A stretch of DNA of 43,675 nt, from contig NZ_JAUXOD010000081.1 of NCBI RefSeq assembly GCF_030682515.1, forward strand, positions 1 to 43,675, written 5' to 3'. The DNA is from Hoeflea sp. Its GTDB lineage: Bacteria > Pseudomonadota > Alphaproteobacteria > Rhizobiales > Rhizobiaceae. Made by a program: the position numbers and the translations under genes. This document shows, piece after piece, positions 25,752 to 35,304 of this stretch. How positions within the stretch are numbered: the stretch's first letter is position 1; each line of letters begins with the position of its first letter. The notes under the pieces were generated by a model, which saw only the letters and a program-made list of their open reading frames with translations, was not told the DNA's origin and ran no database searches.

Positions 25752-26960
25752 TCAGCCCGCCCCTGCGGCGGAAGACCGCTGGTCGAACCAGCGCTCCAGA
25801 AACAGCTCGTAGATCCCGGTGAGACTTTCGAGATCGGTCAGCGCCACCCGCTCGTCGACCATGTGCATGGTCTGTCCCACCAGGCCGAACTCGACCACCG
25901 GGCAGTAATCCTTGATGAAGCGGGCGTCCGAGGTGCCGCCGGTGGTTGACAGCGCCGGCGTCCGCCCCGTGGCCTCGCGGACAGCAGCCGACAGCGCCTC
26001 GATCAGCGCCTCGTCGCGGGTGAGGAACGACGGCGAGGACCTCGGGTCGAAGGCGACCTCATAGCGAACCGGCTCGCGTCCCGGACGCAGCCTTGTCTGC
26101 CGGGCGGCCCGCTCCAGCCTGGCGCGGAGTTCGTCGCCAAGGCTCTGGGCGGTCCAGATGTCGTTGAAGCGGATGTTGAACCTGGCCGTGGTCCGCGCCG
26201 GGATCACGTTGGTGGCCAGGTTACCGGTGTCGATGCTGGTGAACTCGAGATTGGTCGGCGGAAACCGGGCATTGCCCGCATCGAGCGGCGGATCGAGCAG
26301 GCCGTCCATCAGCGTCACCAGGCCGCGCAGCGGATTGTCGGCCAGATGCGGATAGGCGGCATGGCCCTGCACGCCCTCGACCGTCAGCGTGCCCGACAGC
26401 GAGCCGCGCCGGCCGATCTTGATCATGTCGCCCATCGCATCCGGGTTGGTGGGCTCCCCCACCACCGCGGCGTCCCAGCGTTCGCCCTTGCCTGCCGCAT
26501 AGGCCAGCAGCTTCTCGGTCCCGTTGATGGACGGGCCTTCCTCGTCGCCGGTGATCAGCAGCGACACCGAGCCGCCCGGCGCGCCGCGCCGCGCGATCAG
26601 CCGCGCCAGGGCCGAGACGAAGCAGGCGATCCCGCCCTTCATGTCGACCGCGCCGCGCCCATACATGAAGCCATCGGCGATGTCGGCGGCGAACGGGTCG
26701 CGGCTCCAGGCCTTCGCGTCGCCCACGGGCACCACGTCGGTATGGCCGGCAAACATCAGATGCGGGCCGTTCGCTCCCAGCCGCGCATAGAGATTGTCCA
26801 CATCCGCGGTGCCGGGCTCGGAGAATGTCACGAAGTCGTTGCAAAAGCCGAGCTCGCCCAGCATCCGCCCAAGGGTTGCCAGCGCGCCGCCGTCCTCGGG
26901 CGTGACCGAGGGGCAGCGGATCAGGGCGGCAAGGGTCTGGGCGGGATCGGTCAGGGTCAT
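25752..26960 (-). CDS. dapE: Succinyl-diaminopimelate desuccinylase
   Basis: 402 residues of the M20 metallopeptidase fold. FAGHTDVVPVGD holds the first zinc histidine and the neighbouring aspartate, GRGAVDMKGG the bridging aspartate, ITGDEEGP the catalytic Glu pair, and STTGGTSDARFI the DapE-specific loop. It hydrolyses N-succinyl-LL-diaminopimelate to LL-diaminopimelate and succinate, for lysine and peptidoglycan. The end is about 25 residues longer than E. coli DapE. dapD, an earlier step of the pathway, lies 450 bases upstream on the same strand. Confidence 0.95.
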   Translation of the reverse strand: MTLTDPAQTLAALIRCPSVTPEDGGALATLGRMLGELGFCNDFVTFSEPGTADVDNLYARLGANGPHLMFAGHTDVVPVGDAKAWSRDPFAADIADGFMYGRGAVDMKGGIACFVSALARLIARRGAPGGSVSLLITGDEEGPSINGTEKLLAYAAGKGERWDAAVVGEPTNPDAMGDMIKIGRRGSLSGTLTVEGVQGHAAYPHLADNPLRGLVTLMDGLLDPPLDAGNARFPPTNLEFTSIDTGNLATNVIPARTTARFNIRFNDIWTAQSLGDELRARLERAARQTRLRPGREPVRYEVAFDPRSSPSFLTRDEALIEALSAAVREATGRTPALSTTGGTSDARFIKDYCPVVEFGLVGQTMHMVDERVALTDLESLTGIYELFLERWFDQRSSAAGAG

Positions 26961-27021
26961 GCTTCGTGATTAGACGATTGGCCCGGGACTGTCGACTGTG
27001 CGGGACGTTGAAAAACCGGGC

Positions 27022-27402
27022 TCAGTAACCCGGCTGGTCCGGCGCCGGGCCGTGCCGGTTGGGGCCCTTGACCGACGGCCAGATCATCATGATCAGCAGC
27101 ATGAAGGTCGACGCCGCCGGGATCACCAGCACGCCCACCAGGATACCGGGCAGGCCGGCGTCATGCAGGCGCTTGATGCTCATTACCGCGATCGACCAGG
27201 CGGCGGGCAGAAAGGCCAGGACAAAGCCGAGACCGGCCAGGGTCAGGGCCGTGCTGCCGGGATCGGCGCGCGCCGCGGCCGCCATCGGGATGGCGAGCAC
27301 AAGGACCCAGAACAGCATCGCCAGCGCATAGATCCTGCGCGACAGCCGGCCTGACACCCCGAACAGAAGCCAGCGCATGCCGGAACCGGGTCGCTGCGCC
27401 AT
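27022..27402 (-). CDS. DUF805 family membrane protein
   Basis: 126 residues with three hydrophobic segments (about 25-46, 52-76, 84-106). The signature GRLSRRIYALAMLFW near the start and SIKRLHDAGLPGILV near the end is that of DUF805. Function unknown. It lies seven bases after dapD and before dapE on the same strand, so it is in the dap operon; the end GPNRHGPAPDQPGY resembles the GxNxYGPDP tail of the family. Confidence 0.85.
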   Translation of the reverse strand: MAQRPGSGMRWLLFGVSGRLSRRIYALAMLFWVLVLAIPMAAAARADPGSTALTLAGLGFVLAFLPAAWSIAVMSIKRLHDAGLPGILVGVLVIPAASTFMLLIMMIWPSVKGPNRHGPAPDQPGY

Positions 27403-27409
27403 GGCGCGA

Positions 27410-28264
<855 letters not shown>

Positions 28265-28411
28265 CGTGGTTATTCCTTAAGGTTCAGCCTCTAGTCTGGC
28301 GGACATGGGCGTCGGGGACCGGCCTGCCAGCGTCGTTGCACTTCTCCTAAGCGAGGTGGGGCGCGGGGTCAATTCCGGTGCGGCCGTTGACGCCAGAACG
28401 GGACATTGACC

Positions 28412-29266
28412 ATGAACGCCAAACGAACCAACCATGTCTGGGATCCGCTTGCCGACAGCAAGCAGGACAAGCTGCGCGCCGACCGCCAGCCCAGGACGCC
28501 GCAGAGCACGTCTCCTTCCTACAGGCTCGCCTATGCGGACCAGGAATTCCTGTGGCGCGAGGAACTGCGCCCGGTGCGGCTGCAGCTCGAGCTGCTCAAG
28601 CCGGAACTGGTCCTCGCCGAGGCCGGTATCCGCTCGACGGTCGTGATGTTCGGCGGCGCCCGGATCCCCGAGCCGGGCAAGGAGCCCTGGGCGGCCAAGA
28701 ACGAGACCCAGGCCCGGAACCTGACCGCCGCGGCGAAATATTACGAGGAGGCCCGCGCCTTCGCGCGGCTGTGCTCGCTCCATTCCCTGTCGACGGGCGG
28801 CGCGGAATTCGTCGTCGTCACCGGCGGCGGGCCGGGGGTGATGGAGGCGGGCAATCGCGGCGCCCACGATGTCGGCGCGGCCTCCATCGGCCTCAACGTG
28901 GTGCTGCCGCATGAACAGGCGCCCAATGAATATGTCACCCCCGAACTCAGCCTCAACTTCCACTATTTCGCCATCCGCAAGATGCATATCCTGATGCGCG
29001 CCCGGGCGATCACCATCTTTCCCGGCGGCTTCGGCACCATGGACGAGCTGTTCGAATCGCTCACCCTGATCCAGACCGGCCGCATGGAGCCCCTGCCGCT
29101 GATCCTGTTCGGATCGGAGTTCTGGAACTCCATCGTGAATTTTCAGGCGCTTGCCGATTTCGGCACGATTTCACCGGGCGATCTCGACCTCATCCGCTTC
29201 GTCGATACGGCTGAGGAGGCCTGGTCGATCATTGCCGATCGTTACGCGATCACGTCCACGGCATGA
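28412..29266 (+). CDS. LOG family protein (nucleotide 5'-monophosphate nucleosidase-like), extended form
   Basis: 284 residues. The Rossmann-like lysine-decarboxylase-type fold carries FGGARIP, VTGGGPGVMEAGNRGA and the PGGFGTMDELFE motif with its catalytic arginine and glutamate. LOG enzymes split cytokinin or AMP monophosphates into base and ribose 5-phosphate. This is the longer branch (about 280 residues) with ~75 extra N-terminal residues, and its substrate is less certain. The ATG at 28412 is preferred over a TTG two codons earlier. It diverges from dapD. Confidence 0.85.
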   Translation: MNAKRTNHVWDPLADSKQDKLRADRQPRTPQSTSPSYRLAYADQEFLWREELRPVRLQLELLKPELVLAEAGIRSTVVMFGGARIPEPGKEPWAAKNETQARNLTAAAKYYEEARAFARLCSLHSLSTGGAEFVVVTGGGPGVMEAGNRGAHDVGAASIGLNVVLPHEQAPNEYVTPELSLNFHYFAIRKMHILMRARAITIFPGGFGTMDELFESLTLIQTGRMEPLPLILFGSEFWNSIVNFQALADFGTISPGDLDLIRFVDTAEEAWSIIADRYAITSTA

Positions 29267-29296
29267 AAAAACCAGGCCGGTACTGTTCCGGCCTGG
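29266..29296 (-). terminator. Rho-independent terminator of the EF-hand gene
   Basis: CCAGGCCGG (29272-29280) and CCGGCCTGG (29288-29296) form a perfect 9-bp stem with a 7-base loop. On the minus strand it is followed by six T residues (29266-29271), a textbook terminator for the EF-hand gene. The stem also serves the LOG gene on the plus strand. Confidence 0.85.
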
Positions 29297-29323
29297 CTCG
29301 GCATCATCGGTGATCCGGAGGGA

Positions 29324-29914
29324 TCAGTTGTTGTCGGCGCGCTCGCGGTAGAAGTCGGTGATGTCGATCTTGCCGTCGCCGTTGCGGTCGAAGCGCTCGA
29401 ACATCTTGGCGTCGAGCGCGGTGAACTCCTCAAGGCTGACTTCACCGTTCTTGTCGGCGTCCATCCGTTCCAGCTGCATTCCGCCGCGATCGTTGCCCCG
29501 GCCTTCGCCGCGGCCCATGCCGTCGCGCTTGCCGTGATGCTTGCCGTCGTGCTTGCCGGCCATCCGGCCGTCACGACCGCCGGACATGCCCTTCATCTCC
29601 TCCATCCGGGCTTCGCGATTGGCGCGGCGCTCCTCGCGGTTGGTTTCGCGCATCTCCTTGCGCATGTCGCCGAAGACCTTGAGCTCATCCTTGCTCAGCG
29701 ACCCCGACTTGTCAGTGTCGATGGTTTCGAACATGGACAGGCGATGCGCCGAGATGTCTTCGAGCGTGACAACGCCGTCGCGGTCGGCGTCAAACCGCTC
29801 CATCATGCGTTCGACGCGCGGTCCGCCATGGCCTTTGCCCTGTGCGGCCATTGCCGGGACTGCAACGGAAGCAACCAGTGCGGCTGCGAGTGCGACGAGG
29901 AGTGTCTTCTTCAT
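29324..29914 (-). CDS. Secreted four-EF-hand calcium-binding protein
   Basis: 196 residues. A Sec signal peptide (MKKTLLVALAAALVASVAVPAMAAQG, cut after AMA) is followed by two pairs of EF-hand loops: DADRDGVVTLED and DTDKSGSLSKDE, then DADKNGEVSLEE and DRNGDGKIDITD. All have the expected oxygen ligands at positions 1, 3, 5 and 12. A highly charged linker (about 83-145), rich in Arg/Glu first and then in His, Gly, Lys and Arg, separates the pairs. It should bind Ca2+ in the periplasm; the His-rich linker might also bind a transition metal. The ATG at 29914 is chosen because it begins the signal peptide. A palindrome lies about 85 bases upstream. No named homologue is recognised. Confidence 0.88.
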   Translation of the reverse strand: MKKTLLVALAAALVASVAVPAMAAQGKGHGGPRVERMMERFDADRDGVVTLEDISAHRLSMFETIDTDKSGSLSKDELKVFGDMRKEMRETNREERRANREARMEEMKGMSGGRDGRMAGKHDGKHHGKRDGMGRGEGRGNDRGGMQLERMDADKNGEVSLEEFTALDAKMFERFDRNGDGKIDITDFYRERADNN

Positions 29915-29995
29915 GGGTAAGGTCCTTTGGGTCAAGTGGTGTCTTGCTTCCACCCCAATGTGGCCGCTCCCTTGGCCTTTCACCACTTAAAGCCC

Positions 29996-30011
29996 TGTAA
30001 TGTGGATTACA
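29996..30011. promoter_or_regulatory. Palindromic operator-like site upstream of the EF-hand gene
   Basis: TGTAAT-GTGG-ATTACA is a perfect 6+6 inverted repeat. A second pair of arms, AAGTGGTG near 29934 and CACCACTT near 29981, lies between it and the start codon. It looks like a response-regulator or repressor site; the regulator is unknown. Confidence 0.4.
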
Positions 30012-30053
30012 TCTTGGAAAGGTTCGGTGCAGGCTTGAGCCGTGACGCCGCGC

Positions 30054-30761
30054 TCACGCCGCCACGGCGGCAAGGAAGGCCGCCAGGTCGTCCGTCACGT
30101 GATCGATGTGCGCGCCGTCCTTTCCCTCGTGCTCCCAGACCTCGTCGAGCACCGCGTCGAGATTGTTGGGCACGATCAGCACCGTCCGCATCCCCAGCGC
30201 ATGCGGCGCCACAAGGTTGCGCGGCAGGTCCTCGAACATCGCCGCCCTGTCCTTGTGGACGCCGTGCCGGGCCAGGAACCGGTCATAGGTTGCCGGTGCC
30301 GGCTTGGGGTTGAGGTCGGCGGCGATGATGTCGAAGATGTCGTCGAAATGATCGAGGATTCCGAGGGCCCGCGCCGTCCGTTCCGCATGCGGCGTATCGC
30401 CATTGGTGAAAATGAACTTGCGGCCCGGCAGCGCCTTGATCGCGTCCGCCAGAGCCGGATCGGGCTTCACCCAGGAATAGTCGATGTCGTGCACCTTTTC
30501 GAGGAAGTCGTTCGCATCGATGCCGTGATGCAGCATCAGGCCCTGCAGCGTGGTGCCGTGCTCGCGGTAATATTTCTTCTGCAGGCCGCGCGCCGCCTCG
30601 TGATCGAGGTTCAGGAGCTCCCGGACATAGGCCGTCATCTTCTTGTCGATCTGCGAGAACAGGTCCGTGTGGCGCGGATAGAGCGTGTTGTCGAGATCGA
30701 ACACCCATTCCGTCACATGGGCGAAGTCGGCGGGATCGGGCAAAGCCGATTTCTGGGTCAT
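30054..30761 (-). CDS. HAD-family pyrimidine 5'-nucleotidase
   Basis: 235 residues. HAD motif I WVFDLDNTLYP (nucleophile Asp and acid/base Asp), motif II IFTNGD, motif III KPAPATYDRF and motif IV FEDLPRNL are present, with an alpha-helical cap between I and II. It matches the SDT1-like pyrimidine nucleotidase group that removes phosphate from UMP/CMP. In rhizobia this gene usually sits between argB and dapD; here dapD is close, but argB lies about 8.7 kb away behind an unrelated block. Confidence 0.88.
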   Translation of the reverse strand: MTQKSALPDPADFAHVTEWVFDLDNTLYPRHTDLFSQIDKKMTAYVRELLNLDHEAARGLQKKYYREHGTTLQGLMLHHGIDANDFLEKVHDIDYSWVKPDPALADAIKALPGRKFIFTNGDTPHAERTARALGILDHFDDIFDIIAADLNPKPAPATYDRFLARHGVHKDRAAMFEDLPRNLVAPHALGMRTVLIVPNNLDAVLDEVWEHEGKDGAHIDHVTDDLAAFLAAVAA

Positions 30762-30825
30762 GCAAGCCTCGGGTGAACTGTGGAAACACTCTCAAGATGT
30801 TGGCAGAACCATCGGCGGTCAAGAG

Positions 30826-30853
30826 TTAACGGAAGGTTCATCATCCATATATT
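30826..30853 (+). promoter_or_regulatory. Candidate promoter of the first diguanylate cyclase
   Basis: TTAACG (30826-30831), 16 bases, then TATATT (30848-30853). The decamer CTCTCAAGAT occurs as a direct repeat on both sides (30789-30798 and 30857-30866) and may be a regulator site. Confidence 0.4.
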
Positions 30854-30911
30854 AGGCTCTCAAGATATATGGCGCCACGGAGGTGTGGCCGGATAGCGGG
30901 AGGGCCTTGCC

Positions 30912-31706
30912 ATGCAGCAGAAAGGTGCAGCGTCGACGTTCTCCAAAGCCATGATGCACAAGATGCTGACTGTGACGTCTGTGTCGGTGGTGCTGTCGCT
31001 GATGATAACCGCCACCTTCATCTATTTGGCCGACGCCATGGAGATCATGGCGCTGGGTCTGTGGATCGCGCTGACCTGCGCGATTCTGGTCTCGCCGGTC
31101 GTGACCTATGCCTTCCAGTTGCAGACCCTTGAGCTGGAGTCAGCCCATGGACAGCTCTCCGAACTTCACTCCAGGCTGCATGAGGCCTATGGCGAGATGG
31201 AGCACAGGGCAAACCATGACGGCATGACCGGCCTCGCCAACCGGGCGGCGTTTGTGTTCCACCTCTCGGCCTTGCTGGAGCAATCCGCACAGGCCTATCT
31301 CCTCGTGCTCGATGCGGACAGGTTCAAGCAGATCAACGATGTTCACGGCCATGACGCGGGAGACCGAGTGCTCAAGACACTGGCGGCGGCCATTTCGCAC
31401 TCGATCAGGAAGGATGACCTTGGCGCCAGAATCGGCGGCGAGGAGTTCGCGGTCGTCTTGCGCAACGCCACCCGGCAGGAGGCCATGTTGGTGGCGCAGC
31501 GCATCCGGACAAGCGTCGCAAGAACGCCGACACTGACGGCCGAGGGCGTGGAGATCAATGTCACCGTCAGCATCGGCCTGACTTCGCTCCAGGCCGGCTG
31601 GGGGGCGGACGAGGCAATGCGCGCAGCCGATGCCCTCCTCTACAAGGCCAAGAGAAGCGGCCGCAACCGGGTCTGCGTCGACATCCGAGAACGTCGCGCG
31701 GCCTGA
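30912..31706 (+). CDS. Membrane diguanylate cyclase (GGDEF), first of a tandem pair
   Basis: 264 residues. Two membrane segments (about 20-40 and 45-67) with almost no loop between them, a coiled-coil linker (LELESAHGQLSELHSRLHEAYGEMEHRANHD), then a GGDEF domain (about 103-258). The active-site loop is GGEEF, the substrate motif DADRFKQINDVHGHDAGDRVL, and an RxxD inhibitory site (RKDD) lies five residues before GGEEF. So it should make cyclic di-GMP and be product-inhibited. There is no extracellular sensor; the signal may come through the membrane segments. A good ribosome site (GGGAGGG) precedes the ATG. Confidence 0.92.
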   Translation: MQQKGAASTFSKAMMHKMLTVTSVSVVLSLMITATFIYLADAMEIMALGLWIALTCAILVSPVVTYAFQLQTLELESAHGQLSELHSRLHEAYGEMEHRANHDGMTGLANRAAFVFHLSALLEQSAQAYLLVLDADRFKQINDVHGHDAGDRVLKTLAAAISHSIRKDDLGARIGGEEFAVVLRNATRQEAMLVAQRIRTSVARTPTLTAEGVEINVTVSIGLTSLQAGWGADEAMRAADALLYKAKRSGRNRVCVDIRERRAA

Positions 31707-31846
31707 CGTCATGTCATCCGGTCAGCTGTGGAAAAGCGTTGTCGGCTGCATCGGCGAACGTGGCGTTTGCGCGCGCGTGACGCACCGATTCCGGCACTTT
31801 CCGGTCGCTATGGGTCAACATGGAACACCGCCGTCAATCTTAAACG

Positions 31847-31873
31847 GCAGGTTTACCTACTCTGTATACCTGC
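31847..31873. repeat. Inverted repeat upstream of the second diguanylate cyclase
   Basis: GCAGGTTTAC (31847-31856) and GTATACCTGC (31864-31873) pair over 10 bases with one mismatch around a 7-base loop, 54 bases before the ATG. It could be an operator or a leader hairpin. Confidence 0.4.
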
Positions 31874-31927
31874 TGTCAAAACTATCCTGCGATTGAGCGC
31901 GCATCACACCGTCAGGACGCGCTCCCC

Positions 31928-32743
31928 ATGCACACGACCGGCAACCAGCCGACCATTTTTCGAATGATGATGAAGAAGATAGCGCTGCTGACCGCGGGAT
32001 CGATGGGTGTGTCCCTTCTGGTCACCGGTTCGGTCATGTACCTCGTGGACGCGACCGGAGCGATGGGGCTGGCGCTGGCGATCGCAGGCTTCTGTCCGCT
32101 TCTGGTCACCCCGCCCGCAACCTTCCTGTTCTACAGGCAGACCCTCGAGCTCGAGGCGGCGCACCGGGCGCTCCACGAAGCGCACAGAAACCTCTTTGCC
32201 ATCCACGCCGAACTCAAGGCAGCCCACAAGAATCTCGAACACAGGGCAAATCACGACGGCATGACGGGCCTGGCCAACCGCGAGGCCTTTCTGGAGCAGC
32301 TCGCCGACCTCATTCAATCGTCCGGCCGGGGCTACCTGCTGATGATCGACGCCGACAGGTTCAAGCAGATCAACGATGTCCACGGCCATGATGCCGGCGA
32401 CCGCGCCCTGCTGGCGGTCGCCGACGCCATCTCCGGATCCATAAGGAGCGTCGATTTCAGCGCGCGGATCGGCGGCGAGGAATTCGCCATCATCCTGGGC
32501 GGCGCAAGCGCCGAGGACGCGCAGCGCATCGCCGAACGTGTCCGGGCCAATGTCGAGAAGATGACCATCACCACGGCGGAGGGCGCCGGGCTGAGCGTGA
32601 CGGTCAGCATCGGCGGGGCCGCCTTCGGGCCGCAGTCGCGCACCAAGGACATCATGCGGGCGGCCGACGGCCGGCTGTACGAAGCCAAGCGCAAGGGCCG
32701 CAACCTGGTCTGCATCGACAGCAAGGTCATCCGCGCCGCCTGA
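31928..32743 (+). CDS. Membrane diguanylate cyclase (GGDEF), second of a tandem pair
   Basis: 271 residues, the same layout as its neighbour: two membrane segments (about 20-39 and 45-68), a coiled coil (LELEAAHRALHEAHRNLFAIHAELKAAHKNLEHRANHD), then GGDEF with GGEEF and the RxxD site (RSVD) five residues before it. DADRFKQINDVHGHDAGDRAL and HRANHDGMTGLANR are nearly identical in the two proteins, while the membrane parts differ, so this is a tandem duplication whose input ends have diverged. Its own 220-base leader argues for separate control. No strong ribosome site is visible. Confidence 0.92.
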   Translation: MHTTGNQPTIFRMMMKKIALLTAGSMGVSLLVTGSVMYLVDATGAMGLALAIAGFCPLLVTPPATFLFYRQTLELEAAHRALHEAHRNLFAIHAELKAAHKNLEHRANHDGMTGLANREAFLEQLADLIQSSGRGYLLMIDADRFKQINDVHGHDAGDRALLAVADAISGSIRSVDFSARIGGEEFAIILGGASAEDAQRIAERVRANVEKMTITTAEGAGLSVTVSIGGAAFGPQSRTKDIMRAADGRLYEAKRKGRNLVCIDSKVIRAA

Positions 32744-32887
32744 GCCTTGATCGATTGAAGTGGCCTGTGACTTGTCGCGCAGCGCATCGGGCTGCTAGAT
32801 CCCCCTGTCGCATCGTCCGACTCGCCCTGCTCGTTCGGCAGGCGGGCCATCCTCCGTTTCCCCGTCGACAGGATCGTTCTCGCCAAG

Positions 32888-33790
32888 ATGGAAACCTGGG
32901 TCCTCATCACCCTTGCGGCTGCCTTCCTGCAGAACATCCGCTCGGTCCTGCAGAAGCACCTCAAGGGGGTGATGGGTACCACCGGGGCGACCTTCGTGCG
33001 CTTCGGCTTCGGCGTGCCCTTCGCGCTTCTCTTCGTCGCCGTGCTCGCCTATGGCCTTGGCTATCCAATCCCCCGGCCGAACCTCGGATTTGCCGCCTGG
33101 GTGACGCTTGCGGGCCTCGCGCAGATCGCCGCCCAGGCCCTGCTGATCCAGATCTTCAGCCATCGCAACTTCACCGTCGGCACCGCCTATTCGCGCACCG
33201 AACCGGCCCAGGCGGCGCTGTTCGGCCTGATCTTCCTGGGCGACCGGGTCAGCGGCGGCACGATCCTGGCCATCGCCATCAGCCTGGTCGGCGTGGTGCT
33301 GATCTCGGTGGCCCGCTCCGCCGCCGGCGCCCCGGCGCTCATGCGCTCGGTGTTCTCCCGCACCGCCGCACTCGGACTGGCTTCGGGCACCATTTTCGGC
33401 ATCGCCGCCGTGGCCTACCGCGCGGCCTCCCTGTCGCTTGAAGGGCCCAACTTCATGATGCAGGCCGCCGTCACCCTGCTGGCGGCGATCATCCTGCAGA
33501 CCATCGTCATGCTTGTCTGGATGGCGCTCAGGGCGCCCGAGGAACTCGGCCGGATCCGCGCCGCCTGGAAGATCTCCCTGCTGGTCGGCCTCGTCGGCGC
33601 CACCGCATCCTTTGGCTGGTTCATGGCCATGACGCTTCAGACCGCCGCGGCGGTCAAGGCGCTCGCGCAGGTGGAAATGATTTTCACCTTTGCCTCGTCG
33701 GTGCTAATCTTCCGCGAACACGTCAACAGGCTTGAAATATTCGGCTGCATTCTCATTGTGGCCGGCATTCTGGTGCTTCTGCTCGTGTGA
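32888..33790 (+). CDS. EamA/DMT-family transporter
   Basis: 300 residues with ten predicted membrane segments in two repeats of five, the usual drug/metabolite-transporter layout. The first repeat holds VRFGFGVPFALLFVAVLAYGL and GTAYSRTEPAQAALFGLIFLGDRVSGG; the second ends AVKALAQVEMIFTFASSVLIFREHVNRLEIFGCILIVAGILVLLL, with the conserved REH near the end. It probably exports a small metabolite; the substrate cannot be told from sequence. It stands between the cyclase pair and a hydrolase on the same strand. Confidence 0.85.
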   Translation: METWVLITLAAAFLQNIRSVLQKHLKGVMGTTGATFVRFGFGVPFALLFVAVLAYGLGYPIPRPNLGFAAWVTLAGLAQIAAQALLIQIFSHRNFTVGTAYSRTEPAQAALFGLIFLGDRVSGGTILAIAISLVGVVLISVARSAAGAPALMRSVFSRTAALGLASGTIFGIAAVAYRAASLSLEGPNFMMQAAVTLLAAIILQTIVMLVWMALRAPEELGRIRAAWKISLLVGLVGATASFGWFMAMTLQTAAAVKALAQVEMIFTFASSVLIFREHVNRLEIFGCILIVAGILVLLLV

Positions 33791-33853
33791 CCGGCAGAAC
33801 GGCCATGGCGAAGCCTTTGGGCAAAGCCTCCTTGTGACCTGAATGGAAGCCCT

Positions 33854-35188
33854 ATGCCCGCATGGCCAATGCCAAAAGCCCCGCCGTCCTTCCTGACGCC
33901 CCGGAATCCGGTCCGGGCGGGTTTGCTCCTGGTCGTCACCTTGCTCGCGGGATGCGCGAGCCCGCCCAAAGGCGTGCTGACTCCGGTTGCCCAGTCCGCG
34001 CCGGATGCGACCGAGGTTTCGATCCTGGTCGCCACCACGCGCGCCCCGTCCGACAATCCGGGCCTGCTCTATTCCGGCGAGCGCGGCAGCGCGGTCGATT
34101 TCAACGAGCTGGTGATCTCGATCCCGCCGGATGCTGGCCGCAAGATCGGCGAGGTGCAGTGGCCGAAGAGACTGCCGGCCGACCCGTCGCGCGAATTCGC
34201 CACGCTGTCGGCCAGCCAGTTCACCACGCTCGATCAGGTCAAGGCCTGGTACACGCGCAATCCGTCCGCGTCGGGTCGGCTCCTGATCTTCGTGCACGGT
34301 TTCAACACCCGCTATGAAAGCGCGGTCTACCGCTTTGCCCAGATCGCCCATGATTCCAAAACCGACGCCACGCCGGTGATGTTCACCTGGCCCTCGCGCG
34401 GCTCCGTGTTCGATTACGGCTACGACAAGGAAAGCACCAATTATTCCCGCTCGGCGCTGGAGGCGCTGCTGGCCGGCGCAGCCGCCTCGCCGGATATCAA
34501 GGACATCACCATCCTGGCCCATTCCATGGGCACCTGGCTGACCATGGAATCGCTCAGGCAGATGGCGATCCGCAATGACGGCGTTCCTGCAAAGATCACC
34601 AACGTGATCCTCGCGTCGCCCGATCTCGACGTCGATGTCTTCCGCCAGCAGTTGGCCGACATGGGGCCGGACCGTCCCGATTTCACGGTGTTCGTCTCCC
34701 GGGATGACCGGGCGTTGACGTTGTCGCGGCGGATCTCGGGCAATGTCGACCGCTTGGGCCAGATCGACATCAGCAATCCGGTCTATCGCGAGGAGTTCGA
34801 GCTTGGCGGCATCACCATTCTCGATCTTTCCGCCCTGCAGGTCGGCGACCGTCTCAACCATTCGAAATTCGCCGAGAGTCCGGAAGTCGTCAAGCTGCTG
34901 GGCCAGCGGCTGATCGACGGGCAGGCCGTCACCGACCAGGATTTGGGCCTCGGCGCCGAACTGGGCGCCACCGCAATGTCGGTGTCCAACACCGTGGGCT
35001 CGGCCGCGGGCATGGCCATCTCGGCCCCGATCGCCATTCTCGATCCCAAGGCCCGCGACACGTTCGACGCCCAGTCCAAGCGCTTCGGCCAGGGCCTGGG
35101 CGACACCGTCCTGGGCGTGACCACGGGTCTGACCGGAGGCTCGCTCAGCCCGCGCAGCTGCGAGCCTGGGCAGGACAGCTGCCGGTAG
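33854..35188 (+). CDS. Alpha/beta-hydrolase lipoprotein (DUF900)
   Basis: 444 residues. A lipoprotein signal peptide ends in the lipobox LLAGCAS (Cys near residue 34), so it should be anchored to a membrane after lspA cleavage. The DUF900 alpha/beta-hydrolase domain (about 55-330) shows LLIFVHGFNTRYESAVYRFAQI (oxyanion His-Gly), VMFTWPSRGSVFDYGYDKEST, the nucleophile elbow ILAHSMGTW, and ASPDLDVDVFRQQ. A C-terminal Gly/Ala/Ser-rich tail (about 370-444) of unknown role ends in a Cys pair. Substrate unknown; lipase or esterase activity is likely from the fold. GGAAG precedes the ATG. Confidence 0.85.
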   Translation: MPAWPMPKAPPSFLTPRNPVRAGLLLVVTLLAGCASPPKGVLTPVAQSAPDATEVSILVATTRAPSDNPGLLYSGERGSAVDFNELVISIPPDAGRKIGEVQWPKRLPADPSREFATLSASQFTTLDQVKAWYTRNPSASGRLLIFVHGFNTRYESAVYRFAQIAHDSKTDATPVMFTWPSRGSVFDYGYDKESTNYSRSALEALLAGAAASPDIKDITILAHSMGTWLTMESLRQMAIRNDGVPAKITNVILASPDLDVDVFRQQLADMGPDRPDFTVFVSRDDRALTLSRRISGNVDRLGQIDISNPVYREEFELGGITILDLSALQVGDRLNHSKFAESPEVVKLLGQRLIDGQAVTDQDLGLGAELGATAMSVSNTVGSAAGMAISAPIAILDPKARDTFDAQSKRFGQGLGDTVLGVTTGLTGGSLSPRSCEPGQDSCR

Positions 35189-35304
35189 AGCCGTCGGATC
35201 ATATCCGCCGGTTGCCCGGACCATCTCCGCAGCATCCGATTGAGCCCCAGCGTCGATGCGATTATCCTGCGCGAGGCAAACCGTGGAGCCAGAGGAGAGG
35301 CGCA

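Noticed and set aside
31840-31866. Sigma-70 promoter TTAAAC-N17-TGTATA before the second diguanylate cyclase
   Set aside because: Spacing fits but the -10 box is poor and overlaps the inverted repeat; not strong enough to list.
33704-35224. 506-codon open frame antisense to the lipoprotein hydrolase
   Set aside because: The plus strand carries a lipobox, a nucleophile elbow and a ribosome site; the antisense translation has no recognisable features.
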